A stretch of 64,000 nucleotides of DNA from Prorocentrum cordatum (GCA_963575745.1 CAUYUJ010014544.1:127501-191500); one strand, 5' to 3'. Shown: positions 10,174 to 21,120, numbered from the stretch's first letter. Notes: generated from the sequence alone by a model not told the origin. Program-made: numbers and translations.

Positions 10174-10195
10174 CTTGAGCCAAAATGGCTACGGA
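10174..10195 (-). other. Intact dinoflagellate spliced leader sequence
   Basis: The minus strand reads T followed by CCGTAG and then CCATTTTGGCTCAAG, identical to the 22-nt SL added by trans-splicing to dinoflagellate nuclear mRNAs, with T at the variable first base. It joins the GGA/TCC microsatellite on its 5' side. On its 3' side an ATG follows directly at 10173. An SL fixed in genomic DNA at the start of an open element is the signature of reverse transcription of a mature trans-spliced mRNA. Confidence 0.95.
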
Positions 10196-10290
10196 GGAGG
10201 AGGAGGAGGAGGAGGAGGAGGAGGAGGAGGAGAGGGAGGAGGAGGAGGAGGAGGAGGAGGAGGAGGAGGAGGAGGAGGAGGAGGAGGAGC
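10194..10290. repeat. GGA microsatellite at the LINE 5' end
   Basis: Near-pure GGA/GAG repeat running directly into the complement of the SL. In the LINE sense direction it is a TCC tract upstream of the element. Confidence 0.95.
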
Positions 10291-10605
10291 GGGCTCCGCC
10301 TCAAGGCACGCAGCTTCGGCTCTTCATGCCGCAGCACCAGCTCTCGCCCTCGGGCACATGCTTCAATCTTCCCGACAAATTGTACAGGCATGCCGCCCCT
10401 AAGGCGGCCCTGCCAAGAGCACTCCGTGACGCGCCCAGCCTGGACTTCGTCGGGCATGTCGTCTCGTAGCGCGTCTGATGTTCTACGCCGCTCCAGTGGC
10501 AGTGCAACATGTATTCCGTGATGCGGCCAATCTGGATCACTTCAAGCATATACCTTTCGTCGGGAAAAAACGGAAACACAGAATAGATGGCGCAATCCAC
10601 GGCAC
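10291..10605. other. Unexplained spacer right of the LINE
   Basis: Single-copy-looking sequence with no recognised domain, RNA gene or repeat. Confidence 0.5.
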
Positions 10606-10765
10606 CAGCCATGGAGGACGCAACCTATGGCGTAACCTATGGCGCAACCCATGGCGCACCTCAAGGCAAAGCCTATGGCACAAATTACGGAACAACCTAT
10701 GGGGGAACCGGTGGCGAGTCTAACGGACGGCACAACCCATGGAGCAAACGGTTGCGCAGACTATA
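10606..10765. repeat. Degenerate GGCGCAACCYATGG minisatellite
   Basis: At least eight imperfect copies of a roughly 12-14 bp unit related to GGCGCAACCTATGGC, many centred on CCATGG or CTATGG. Related copies lie at 985-1110. Confidence 0.7.
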
Positions 10766-11279
10766 GCCCAAAGTGATTGGCCCTCACATTATCTGCGGGG
10801 CCACGGTCGGGAGCTTTTGCGTAGCATGTCGCGACGGCAGCCCCGGCAACACGCTCCCCCTTGCAAGCGAATAGCGTGTCGCTCCGCTCCGCCGGACGGG
10901 AGGCCTCGAAAGGCTCGGGATGTTGACGCTTCAGGGCTCGCACGTGGATAGCGTGTCGTGCTGAAGCGTGGTGGGCCAGAGACGGCGGCGCGACACGCTA
11001 CGCGTGAGTTCCGGATTGCATGCCAGACTTGTGCTCGGGCGGTGTGGGCCGAGCGGCAAGCCGTCTTGTGTGTATGTGCGTGTTGTCCCTTCACTCTTGC
11101 CATTCTGCAACCTCTCCCTGCCCCCCTGAGCATCCCCTTCTGCCAATCCCTGCCGTCCATCCACCCAGGCCTCCTCCCTCCGACTTTCCCCCTGCCACCT
11201 CATCCTCACCCTCGTCCCTCATTCCCTCCTCTTCCTCCAACTCAGCCTCTTCTTCCTGCTGCTGGCCTGCTCCCCCCTG

Positions 11280-11561
11280 ATGGCAAAGCGAGTCCGGATG
11301 GCATCCGCCAGTGCGGCGCACAGCTCGTCGTCCTTGAGCTGGAGACGGGCCAGGGAGTCCAAGATGAGGACGGTGTCCATGGCGGAGGTCCCGCCAGACC
11401 TCGAGGGATGGCCCCCAGCTTGTTGCTGCATCCTTTCTTCCTCCAGCAGATGCTTCTGCTGCCAGCTGCTCCGCGATGCCTGACATCAGCCTCGAGGATC
11501 GGAAGAGGTCAAGCACACGTCCGACGAGTTCCAAAAGTGCGTCGACCGCTGGAGCGCGCAC
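11280..11561 (-). CDS. Possible exon of a helical-repeat (OPR/RAP-like) protein
   Basis: On the minus strand, about 11385-11287 encodes MDTVLILDSLARLQ followed by KDDELCAALADAI. This resembles one helical repeat of the octotricopeptide/FAST-RAP RNA-binding proteins that are common in dinoflagellates. A second helical segment (VDALLELVGRVLDLF) lies near 11550-11505 in another frame. No start, splice sites or full domain can be defined. It may be a gene fragment or chance. Confidence 0.25.
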
Positions 11562-11990
11562 ACACCGTGCTCACGGCGGGTCTCGCCCCATACCCGACGA
11601 GACCGAACTCCAGGCTGAGGAGCAGTCAAGGCCAGCGCACCCGACGGCTCGACGGAATGACTTTTCACGGAGGAACGGCAAGATAGACAAACGAATAATC
11701 ACAGACATCGCGAGAGAGAGAGGGGGCAGAGGGAAAGGGGAGGGAGCGAGAGCACGACGAAGAAACAAACAAAGAGAGAGAGAGAGAGAGAACAAAGGCC
11801 GACAACAGGTACCAGTAAGACAGTCATGCGTGCGATAACGAGGCTGAAGGATGTAGCATGCTGGATGCGCGATGCGTCTGCAATACTAGATAACGATCTA
11901 GCGAACTAGCGAACTATCTGTCTACGTCGTTAAAAACCTTAGTGCTTCGCTAACGATCGAACTGTGTGCAGCGAAAAGTAGAGCTCCACT
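11562..11990. other. Unexplained spacer with a short GA run
   Basis: Contains a short AG dinucleotide run at about 11774-11792 and a less GC-rich patch with repeated CGATCTAGCGAACTA-like words near 11890-11920. No gene seen. Confidence 0.45.
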
Positions 11991-11991
11991 T

Positions 11992-12475
11992 CGAATGAGC
12001 ATGCCGGCTGTATTAGCACATGACGGTTCAACCATACATCTCTATACACATGTACATACATGCATACCTACCTGCATGCATGCATACATACATACATGTA
12101 TGTATACACCTCCGTACATGCATACCTGCATACATACATACATGCATAAGCACGTACATGCATACATGCATGCATACATAAGCCCACATGTACATACGTA
12201 CGTACACACATACATACATACATACGCACATACATACATACATACATACATACATACATACATGCATACATACATACATACATACATACATACATACATA
12301 CAAACATACATACATACATACATACATACATACATACATACATACATACACCCATACATACATACATACATACTTACATACATACATACATACATACATA
12401 CGTACGTACGTACGTACGTACGTACGTACATACATACATACACGCATACATAGATACATACAAACATGCATCGGA
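11992..12475. repeat. CATA/TACA tetranucleotide array
   Basis: Long degenerate to pure CATA repeat, with a CGTA stretch at about 12398-12427. The open frames through it encode only His/Ile/Tyr/Thr or Met/Tyr/Val/Cys repeats. Confidence 0.95.
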
Positions 12476-12720
12476 GGTGAGAAGGTGAGATCGAAGTGGC
12501 GCGGAGAGCCCCCCTCCGGGAAATCGGTTTCGGTTTCGTGTTCGTGTCGTGCGTGCGGGCGAGGCGAAACTGCGTGGGCGGGCGAGAGGAATTCACTCTG
12601 CTGTCGCTAGGGGTCCGCCAACACAAATGTTTCCCCCCCCCGGCCTTGTCAAGCGGGGGCCCGCATTGTCCCGTCGGTGGCTCGCCGTTGTCCCGTCGGT
12701 GTCCCGTCGGTGCCCTGTCG
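12476..12720. other. Unique island between two satellites
   Basis: A 245-bp non-repetitive stretch, with short internal repeats (CCCGTCGGTG) near its right end where it meets the GATC satellite. Confidence 0.5.
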
Positions 12721-13535
12721 TGAGATCGATAGTGAGATCGGCTGTGAGACCGATCGTGAGATCGATAGTGAGATCGATAGTGAGATCGATAGTGAGATCG
12801 ATAGTGAGACCGAATGTGAGATCGATTGTGAGATCGATTGTGATATCGATTGAGATCGATAGTGAGACCGAATGTGAGATCGATAGTGAGATCGATAGTG
12901 AGATACATTGTGAGATCCATAGTCTGATAGTGGGATCGATAGTGAGATCGATGGTGAGATCGATAGTGAGATCGATTGTGAGACCGAATGTGAGACCGAT
13001 AGTTAGATCGATTGCGAGATCGACAGTGAGACCGATTATGAGATCGATTGAAAGATCGATAGTGAGACCGATTGTGAGATCGATTGTGAGATTGATTCCA
13101 ATATCGATCGTCAGTTCCATAGTGAGACCGAATGTGAGGTCGATAGTGAGATCGATAGTGAAATCGATAGTGAGATCGAGTGTGGGGTCGATGGTAAGAT
13201 CGATGGTAAGATCGATAGTGAGATCGATAGTGAGATCGATAGTGCGGTCGATAGTGAGATCGATTATGAGACCGAATGTGGGATCGATGGTGAGATCGAT
13301 AGTGAGATCGATAGTGAGACCGAATGTGAGACCGAGTGTGCGATCGATTGTGAGATCGATAGTGAAATGGAATGCGAGATCGATAGTGATATCGATAGTG
13401 AGATCGACTGAACCAGATCGATAATGAGATCGGTTGTGAGACCGATTGTGGCATCGATAGTGAGATCGATAGTGAGATCGATCGAGTGATATCGATAGTG
13501 AGATCGATAGTGGGATCGATCGCGAGATGTATTGA
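12721..13535. repeat. 12-bp GATC satellite
   Basis: About 68 tandem copies of a 12-bp unit close to GTGAGATCGATA, most carrying GATC and ATCGAT. Variants include GTGAGACCGAAT. The period is visible as a four-residue repeat in every translated frame, so those frames are not genes. Confidence 0.95.
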
Positions 13536-13599
13536 GTGACACGTTGGTTCCTCCTCCCCCCTCACCTCCTTATCACCCGAAGGGTGGTCGTATAGGTAC

Positions 13600-14172
13600 A
13601 TACATACATAAATATACACATACATACATATAGACACAGCTACATACAGGCATACATACATACCTACATACATACGTACATACATACATACATACGCATA
13701 CGTACATACATGCGAACGTACATATCCCATGTATATATTTGTGTATATATATATATGTATATGTGTATGTATATATATATATACATATGTACACCTGCAC
13801 ACACACACATACATGTATGTATGTATACATGTATACGCACATACATACTAACGTGCATACATACATGTATATACACGTGCATACAACCATACATACATAC
13901 ATACACACATACATACCTACCTATATGCATGCACACACATATACATATGTCTATCTGCATACATGCATACATGCATGCACACATACATCCATACACATAG
14001 ACATACATACATGTATGCACCAATGCAGGCATACATACATACAGTCATACGTACGTGCGTATTTAGATACATGCATGCATACACATATACGTACATACAT
14101 GAATTACTGCACATATACACACATGCATGCATGCATCCATCAATACATACGTACGTACGTACGTACGTACGT

Positions 14173-14215
<43 letters not shown>

Positions 14216-14216
14216 T
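13600..14216. repeat. CATA array ending in a CAGA run
   Basis: Degenerate CATA/TATA repeat with a TATATA patch near 13735-13790, a pure ACGT run near 14148-14172, and an (ACAG)n run at about 14172-14216. Confidence 0.95.
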
Positions 14217-14254
14217 CCGACAGAGCGCGCCCGTGGCGCACTCCCAAAGGGGGG

Positions 14255-15185
14255 GGATACCTCCTTAGCTACCCCCCCCTCTTCCTTGGACCTCCCCTGC
14301 TGGAAACCCACCCCCTCTTGTTCTCTCGCCCCTCGAAAGCTCCCCCCTCCCCCCCCCCCCCCCTTTCAAAGGGAGGGGGGGCTTAGCTACCCCACCCTTG
14401 TACCTCCCTGCCGGAAAGACCCCCCCCCTCCATTTTACTCGCCCCTCGGAAGCTCCCCCCCTCCGCTTCCTTCCGCGCTCCGGACCCTCCCCCCCCCCTC
14501 CCTCCCTTTACAAAAAGAGGGGGAAGCATAGCTACCCCTCGCATCCCTTGAACATCCCCTGCCAGAAGCCCACCACCCCTCCATTTTTCTCGTCCCTCGG
14601 AAGCTACCCCCCCTTTCCTTTCGCGCTCCGGACGCTACTGCACCCCCCCTCCCTCCCTTTTTCCAAAAGGGGGGGGAGCATAGCTACCCCCCGCACCCCT
14701 TGAAGATCCCCTGCCGGAAGCCCTACCCCATCATATTTGTCGCTCCTCGGAAGCTACCCCCCTACCCTTCCTTTGGCGCTCCGGACGGTACCCCCCACCT
14801 CCCCCCCTCCCTTTCCAGAAGGGGGGGGATAGCTACCCCCCGCACCCCTTGAAAGTCCCCTGGGAACCCCACCACCTCCTTTTTCCTCGCCCCTCGGAAG
14901 TTCCCCCCCTTCTTTTCGCGCTCTGGACGCTACCCCCCGCTTCCCTCCCTCCCTTTCCAAAAGTGAGGGAGCTTGGCTAACCCCCGCACCCCGTGAACAA
15001 AAAACCTGCCGGAAGCCCCACCACCTCCTTCTTTTCCGCCCCTCGGAAGCTCCCCCCCCCCCCCCCCCCCTTCGCGCTCCGAAGCCTCCCCCCCACCCCC
15101 CTTCCCTTTCCTCAGCGGGGGGGAGCTTAGCTACCCGCCCTCCTCCCCTTGGACCTCCACTTCCGGAAGCCCCCCCCCCCCCCCA
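14255..15185. repeat. 150-bp tandem array with facing C and G runs
   Basis: About seven copies marked by AGCTACCCC near 14266, 14385, 14530, 14681, 14832, 14975 and 15130, a period of about 142-156 bp after a shorter first unit. Each unit has CCTCCCTTT-CCAAAA-GGGGGGG, which could fold as a hairpin or G-quadruplex, and a CTCGGAAGCT motif. Not coding. Confidence 0.85.
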
Positions 15186-15620
15186 CGGCGGCCCCAGCGA
15201 CACGCTTTGCCTTACGAGTGGATGGCGCTCCGCGGGAAGCTCGGAAAAAAGGTTCGTGACGTCGATGCCTGAGGGCCAAGACGTGGACGGCGTGCCGCCC
15301 GCGCCGAAGAGCGGTGGGCTGGAGACCGTAAGAATTATGTTGCCCCCGTCGTGCTAAAGCAGGCTGCAACATCATAACGCAAGGAAGCGTCCCTGCATCG
15401 TTCCCGTCGGCCCCTCTGGGCACACCCGAAACTATGATCAAGAGACTATCATTCAAGACACCTGTGCCAAATGCCGGAAGTTTCCAATAAACAAAAAAAC
15501 CCTGGGCCAGCTTCTGTCGTTCATGCTGGAGGGGCGAACGTGCTCAAGAAACTGGGCCAGCTGTCTGGGCAAGTTAGCTAAGAAACAGTGGCCCAGCTTT
15601 CCGGGAGGTTTCTTACAGCC
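15186..15620. other. Unexplained spacer
   Basis: Mixed composition with two related short stretches containing CTGGGCCAGCT. No gene seen. Confidence 0.45.
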
Positions 15621-15625
15621 GAGTT

Positions 15626-16295
15626 GCTGAAATAAGGAACGCAAGAACAGGAACGAAGCCCCTTTGGGGCCCCGATAGCGCCTGCGTGGACGAGGATCGC
15701 CAAAGAAACAGCCATGGCAGGACCTAAGGAACATCGAGCCCCTTCCGAGCCCAAACTGTTTCCGACTTCGGCGCCTTGGCTGTAATCAGATAATCGACCG
15801 CACTGGGCCGCCATGCAGTGCGGGATGGTTCCAAGCACCAAAGCGCCACCCACGAATCTGCTGAAATACTTAAGGTCGCGGGCCCCGCGCTCCGCAGGAT
15901 GCGCTTGTCAAGGCAAAAAAACGGTTTCTTTCGCACGCGCGTTGGGCCATGCTCCCGTCCCACGTCTTCCATGCACCTCGCCGGCAAGCAGCCTGGCTCC
16001 GAAGAGCCCCGCAAGGACGAAACGTCAGGATGCGGAAAGAAAAGGCTGCATCGGCGTGCTCTGATCCCCGGGCTTGGTCGCCTGAGTCTTTCTATTCCTG
16101 ACATATGATAGCGGACCGGCGGTACAGTCGGGCCGCTGAAAGAAGGAACGCTAAGTAAGGAACGAAACCCCTTCTTGGCCCTGGACGCGCCTCCGTGCCC
16201 CAGGAGTGCAAGAGGAACAGCACTGGAGGAACCAAAGGAACATCGAGCCCCTTCCGAACCCAAACTGTTCCTTATTTCAGCGTCTTGATTGTAGC
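15626..16295. repeat. Two diverged copies of a roughly 160-bp sequence, 508 bp apart
   Basis: Copies at about 15626-15790 and 16134-16295 share GGAACG...AGGAACGAARCCCC and then GAACATCGAGCCCCTTCCGA with AACCCAAACTGTT-like continuation. The 340 bp between them is not repeated. Confidence 0.75.
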
Positions 16296-16599
16296 GTGCC
16301 CGGGATGACAATCGATGACGCATCACGTCCAGCAGCGCCACTACATGCAACCGCAATACGATCGCCACAAGGGCTTGGCCGCCCGCATCTCGTCGCCAGC
16401 GGTGGGAGCACGCGCCGGTCCCCAGCTCCAGTCGTGCGGCGCGGGCTGCGGAGGATGGCGGGGGCGGGCACGGCCCGCCGACTCGCTCGCACTTGGCCAG
16501 CTTGGCTCCGCCCCCTCTGCCCCTGTTTCCACTCTGTCGTCGATCCTTGTCGTGGTAGTCGTCCTTCGCTTTGCCACGGCTGGTGCCATTTGTCCTCCG

Positions 16600-16736
16600 C
16601 CTCTTCCTGCTCCTCCTCCTCCCCCTCCTGCTCCGCCTCCTCCTCCTGCTTCTGATTCCTGATGGCGTGAGGGGTCTCCCACTGCCGCCTCCACCTCCTC
16701 CTATTCCTCTTCCTCTTCCTCCTCCTCCTCCTCCTT

Positions 16737-16784
<48 letters not shown>

Positions 16785-16930
16785 CTCCTCCTCCTCCTCC
16801 TCCTCCTCCTCCTCCTCCTCCTCCTCCTCCTCTCCCTCCTCCATCTACTCCTCCCACTGCCCCTCCTCCCCCTCCAGCTGCCCCACCTCCCCCTCCTCCC
16901 CCTGTTCCTTCACCCCGTGCCCCAGGCTCA
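16600..16930. repeat. CCT-rich microsatellite
   Basis: Compound CCT/CGTCCT repeat; translated frames are Pro or Arg/Gly tracts only. Confidence 0.9.
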
Positions 16931-17635
16931 GGCTCGACCCCAGCGATCCCTGCCGCCGCCGTAGCTCTGTGTGCAGCGCCTCCAGCAGATCCTGCGGCGC
17001 CTGAAGGGAGGGGAGGGGGGGCGGGGGGGCGGTCTTAAAAAAGCGCCCTGGAACTTGCGATGTTCATTCTGCTTTCGATACTAACACGGATGTGCAGCTG
17101 ATTGAGACGAGTAAGTCACGCCGATGCCGCCACGTTGCCAACGAACGTGCGATCTTTCTTTTTCCTACACCGCACCCTCGTCATTTTCACATTCCTCTGT
17201 CATCGTCGTATATGCTCTCGGAGGAGGAGGATGAATAGGAGATGATATGGAGGATTTGCGCGAATTTGCAGGACGGGGAAGAGGAGGAGAAGACTCCTTC
17301 TCCACACGCATCCTCATCAATATTTCTCCTCCTCGCCCCAGAATCAGCAAACAACTCCTCGTCGTGGAAGGGCGGGAAAGTCGGGCGAACACAACGAAGA
17401 GAAGGGAATGGATAATGATGGTGGTGAGGATGATGGCCAGCGTCGCGATGAGGATGAGGATGGTGATTGGACGGGGGACTCAGGAACATGCAGAAGCTAA
17501 TCCAGTGGTGAGCACGCAAAGAGACGGATCCGAAGTAATGTCATCCTTCAGCTCCTCCGTCATCGACATATCTCCTCCTCTTCGGGGAAGAAGGGTGCGT
17601 TTGCGATCATACCAGGGGTGAGAGCGAGTAGGAGG
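16931..17635. other. Unexplained spacer
   Basis: Mixed sequence between microsatellites. Frames here show Ser-rich composition but no recognisable domain. Confidence 0.4.
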
Positions 17636-17639
17636 GAGG

Positions 17640-17762
17640 AGGCGGACGATGATGATGATGCTGATGCTGATCATGCTGCTGATGAGAATGCTGATGATGA
17701 TGGTGATGGTAATGGTGATAATGATGATGCTGGTGATGATGATGATGATGATGATCATGATA

Positions 17763-17828
<66 letters not shown>

Positions 17829-17892
17829 CTGATGCTGATGCTGATGCTGATGCTGATGGTGATGATGGTGATGGTGATGGTGATGGTGATGG

Positions 17893-17931
<39 letters not shown>

Positions 17932-17955
17932 GAATGATGATGATGATGATGCCGG
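17640..17955. repeat. GAT microsatellite, first block
   Basis: GATGAT repeat with GCTGAT and GGTGAT variants. All three frames are open (Asp, Met and stop-free variants), as expected for this repeat. Confidence 0.95.
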
Positions 17956-18132
17956 CGAAGATGGAATAGGTGACCCCCTCGCAGCGAACTGCTCTTGGGC
18001 GAGCGCTCCTTCTTTGGGGGAAAAGGGGATCGTAGGCCCAACGAAGTCTCGCGGCCAAAATGGGGGGAGGTGCCGCTTCGAGACTGGGAACAGCGCTCCC
18101 CCGGGGGAGGAGAGCCCAGCCTGCCGCGGTGT
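17956..18132. other. Non-repetitive island inside the GAT array
   Basis: A 177-bp GC-rich segment with no GAT units, sharply bounded on both sides by GAT repeat. It contains GCGAACTGCTC and GCTCCCCCGGGGGAG, the latter a perfect 15-bp inverted repeat about one central base. It may be an insertion into the array. Confidence 0.6.
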
Positions 18133-18420
18133 GGATGATGATGATGACGATAACGATGACGGTGATGCTGCTGATGATGATTATGATGATGCTGATGATG
18201 ATGGTGATGATGATGATGATGATGATGACGATGATGATGGTGATGATGGTGATGATGATGATGAGGATGGTGATGATGGTGATGGTGATGGTGATGCTGA
18301 TGATCATGCTGCCGATGATGTTGATGGTGATGACGATGATGGTGGTGATGGTGGTGATGGTGATGGTTATGTGGTGATGGTGATGGTGATCGAGATGGAA
18401 AAGAAGAGGAAGGAATCGGA
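18133..18420. repeat. GAT microsatellite, second block
   Basis: Continuation of the GAT/GGT repeat, more degenerate than the first block. Confidence 0.95.
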
Positions 18421-19495
18421 GAGGGGAAGCCGCTGATGGCGTGGAGGATGTGAGGGAGAAGAAGTCCGAGGTGACGTGTGACGGACGAGGTAGATGCTGC
18501 ACTCCTCTTGCATCTCGACATTTTTTGATCTTCACGAAGTAGATGTCGAGAGACACAACGGAAGGGATATGGAGAGAGATTGAGAGGAAGAGAGAGAGAG
18601 AGAGAGAGACAGAAAGAAGAAACAAAAAACAAAGCAATACCATCCTGCCCCCCCCCCGTTGTCAGTATCCTCCTCCTCCCTCATCTTCAACGCTTTCTCT
18701 CCCTCATCGTCCCTCCTCTGCTCTCACATTCCCTCCTCCCCATCCCCCGTTTCCATCTTCGTTTCTTCCCCGTCGTCGCACAGTCACCCGGTCGGAGGAT
18801 GAGGGGGGGCACAGGAGGCGGATGAGGATTGGGGGGGTGAGAAGAAGACGCGTTCGTAGATCCCCCGTTCTCCTCATCGCCATCTTCGGTCCACCTCCTC
18901 ATCCCGTCGCCCCTCATCCTCACCGCAGATCCTCTGTCACCGGCGAGAAAGACGAGACGCATGCAGCAAGGAGGGTAGGGGGAGGACAGCGACGAGGAGC
19001 AGGAAGACTCAGATGCTGCTCTCCCCTCCACTTCATCCGAGGGCGCGGAGGATGAGGAAGAGAACAACGACGAAGAATATGATGGGGGCGAGGCCGATGG
19101 CGGTGAGGAGTACAAACCATTCACTCCTGAATTCTGATTTTCATCCCCAATATTCTCATCGCCCGTCCTCAGAATCATCAAGACGCGTATGTATGTTCTT
19201 CGGTAGCAAATAGGAAAAGAGAAGCCCAGTGAGGATGATGGTAAGGGAGGAGGAGGACGACGAGGGTGACGATAATGATCAATATGCGAAGGAGGAAGGC
19301 AGGGGAGGAGGATAAGGAAGCGGTGGGAAGGGATGGCGACCGAAAAAGGAAGGAGAGAACGGGGTGGAAGGAGATCGCGAGTAGTATGGAAAGAAAGAGG
19401 ATGAGGATGATGAGGATGAGGACAGCGAGGGAGACGAAGGAAAAATGAAAGAGCAAACGCATGGCGCGCCAGAGCACGATCCAGAGGAACACGAA
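18421..19495. other. Unexplained A/G- and C/T-rich spacer
   Basis: Contains a GA dinucleotide run at 18587-18607 and long purine or pyrimidine-biased stretches. Open frames are low-complexity. No gene seen. Confidence 0.45.
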
Positions 19496-19499
19496 TCAA

Positions 19500-20375
19500 T
19501 CAAAAGCGGCGTTACAGCATATTTCCCCTTGTGACGGCCTTCAACATGATTCTCTCTGTGGCGACCTTGGAACAAATATGGCGGCCCTACAACCGATATC
19601 CTTTCTGTGGCGGCATTGCAACCGATTTTCTTTGTGGCGGCCATGCAACAATGATTTCCTGTTGTGGCGGCGTTAGAAAACGATTCTCTTTGTGGCGGCC
19701 TAACAACGATTTCTGCTTATGACCGTCTGACAAAAGGATGTCCTGTTGTGACTGGTTTACACTCGAAGGTTCTTGCAGCAGCCTTTACCAAACATGTCCT
19801 TCCGAACCGACATTGGAACAGGATTTTTCTGTAGCGGCCGTACACTAAGATTTCTTTCTGTGGTGGCCTTGCGAAAACGATATCCTACTGTGGCGGCGTT
19901 GCAAAGGATTCTCCTTGGAGCGGCCTTGCAATACGATGTCCTTTTGTGGCGGCCTTACACAAGGATTCAGTTGGCGGCAGCATTACAAAAGGATTTCCTG
20001 CTGTGGCGGCGTTGGAAAATATTTTGCGGCGGCGTTACATCAGGAGTTTTCTGTTGTGGCGGTGGTACAATTTCTTGTGTGGCGGTTTTACAGAATAATG
20101 CCCTTTGCACCTGCCTTTGCTATAGATTTGCTTTGATGCGGCGGCCTTACAAACAAATGTTGTTGCAGCGGTCTTACAGGGGGATCCTCCTTTGTGGCGG
20201 CCTGGTGACGAAGGCCTTGTGTTGTGTCGGCCTTACAAAAGATGCCTTTCTGCGGCGGTGTCACAGCCTTAAAAAGGGATTTCATTGTGGCGGCCTCACA
20301 CAAGGATTTTCTTTGTGGCGGTTCTACAGAAGACTGCTTTTGTGGCGGCCATACAGCATTGTTTTAGCGGCGGCT
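19500..20375. repeat. Degenerate 28-bp minisatellite
   Basis: About 30 imperfect copies of a unit near TGTGGCGGCCTTACAA followed by about 12 bp like AACGATTTCCTT. Spacing varies around 28 bp. Two further copies lie at 21350-21392. No frame gives a consistent protein. Confidence 0.85.
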
Positions 20376-20429
20376 GTATTCCTCATCCTATATTTTTACA
20401 AGCCCGGGCGGGGGGAAAACCCCTCACCC

Positions 20430-21120
20430 CCCAAAAAAAACGGACCCCCGGGATCTGGGGCTTTGGGACCCTCAGGACGGGCCTCGAAGCGCCCCCCCGG
20501 GCCTCGCAGGGCGTTTTGCCAAGCCTTCCCAGCACACCTAAGGCGATCAGGGGGGTCATCGGAGACGTCCCAGAGACCCCCAAGACAGCACAAGAGCGCT
20601 CCAAGAGTGACCGACGTGACCTCAAGATGGCCCAAGAGGCCACCAGGACGTCTCAAAAAGCCTCCAAGAGCACTCCCAAGAAGGCCGCAAGAGGCACAAA
20701 TCATTGATGGTCTATAGGTTTTTGATGAATTTTGGGGTTCTCCTTTTTTCGGCTTCCCGACGCTCCAATGCGGCAGTCTTCTGGGCGTCCGAAGCCGCCT
20801 GGGAGGTTCCAAAATAGCCCCACGACCATCCGAAAGGGCTTCCAGGCAGTCCAAGAGAGCTCCAAAACGGCACGACTGGGGTCCAAGGCGGCCCTAAGAG
20901 AGCCCCATGACGGCCCAAGGCGGCCCCAAGACACTCTCAGAAGCATTCCAACTCGTGACCCGGTCGTTCAGGGAGACCGCGGTTGGAGGCAGAGTGGCCC
21001 GAGGAAGCCCCCGGAACCCCCAGAACACGCCCAGGAAGCCTCCAGAAGGCCTTAAGAAAGCCCGAAACTTGTGTGAGGCCCCCAGAGGCTCTCCAAGGAG
21101 GAACCTCCGCAGAAAGAGCT
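20430..21120. repeat. 10-bp-periodic G/C-skewed repeat, C orientation
   Basis: Degenerate CCAAGANGGC units recurring about every 10 bp, interrupted at about 20700-20790 by an A/T-rich stretch carrying the reverse complement of the spacer motif CGTCGGGAAGCCGAAAA. Same family as blocks at 31990, 33960, 50840, 52035, 57780, 60890 and 61725. Confidence 0.75.

Larger units (their letters stand above)
1749..10195 (-). mobile_element. LINE non-LTR retrotransposon beginning with a spliced leader
   Basis: An 8.4-kb element on the minus strand. In order it holds an SL (10195-10174), ORF1 (10057-8948), an ORF2 endonuclease and N-terminal reverse transcriptase (8949-5716), and the rest of the reverse transcriptase, a CCHC finger and RNase H (5714 to about 3690), then a long repetitive C-terminal tail to 1833. 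Both ends abut GGA/TCC microsatellites. The domain order endonuclease, RT, RNase H is typical of LINEs in the R1/I/Tx1 range. The SL at the 5' end means the inserted copy was made from a trans-spliced RNA. One frameshift (5715) and an altered endonuclease residue (near 8279) suggest a recent but probably inactive copy. LINE identity is very secure; the exact 3' boundary is inferred. Confidence 0.9.

Noticed and set aside
12042-13814. 590-codon minus-strand frame
   Set aside because: Encodes only translations of CATA and the 12-bp satellite.
15724-16857. 377-codon minus-strand frame
   Set aside because: Covers a CCT array and two diverged non-coding repeats; no conserved segment.
17480-18643. 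His/Ile-rich minus-strand frames
   Set aside because: Translations of the GAT microsatellite in alternative frames.
19500-20375. CRISPR-like array
   Set aside because: Units are degenerate throughout, spacing varies, there are no identical repeats with unique spacers and no cas genes, and the context is eukaryotic.
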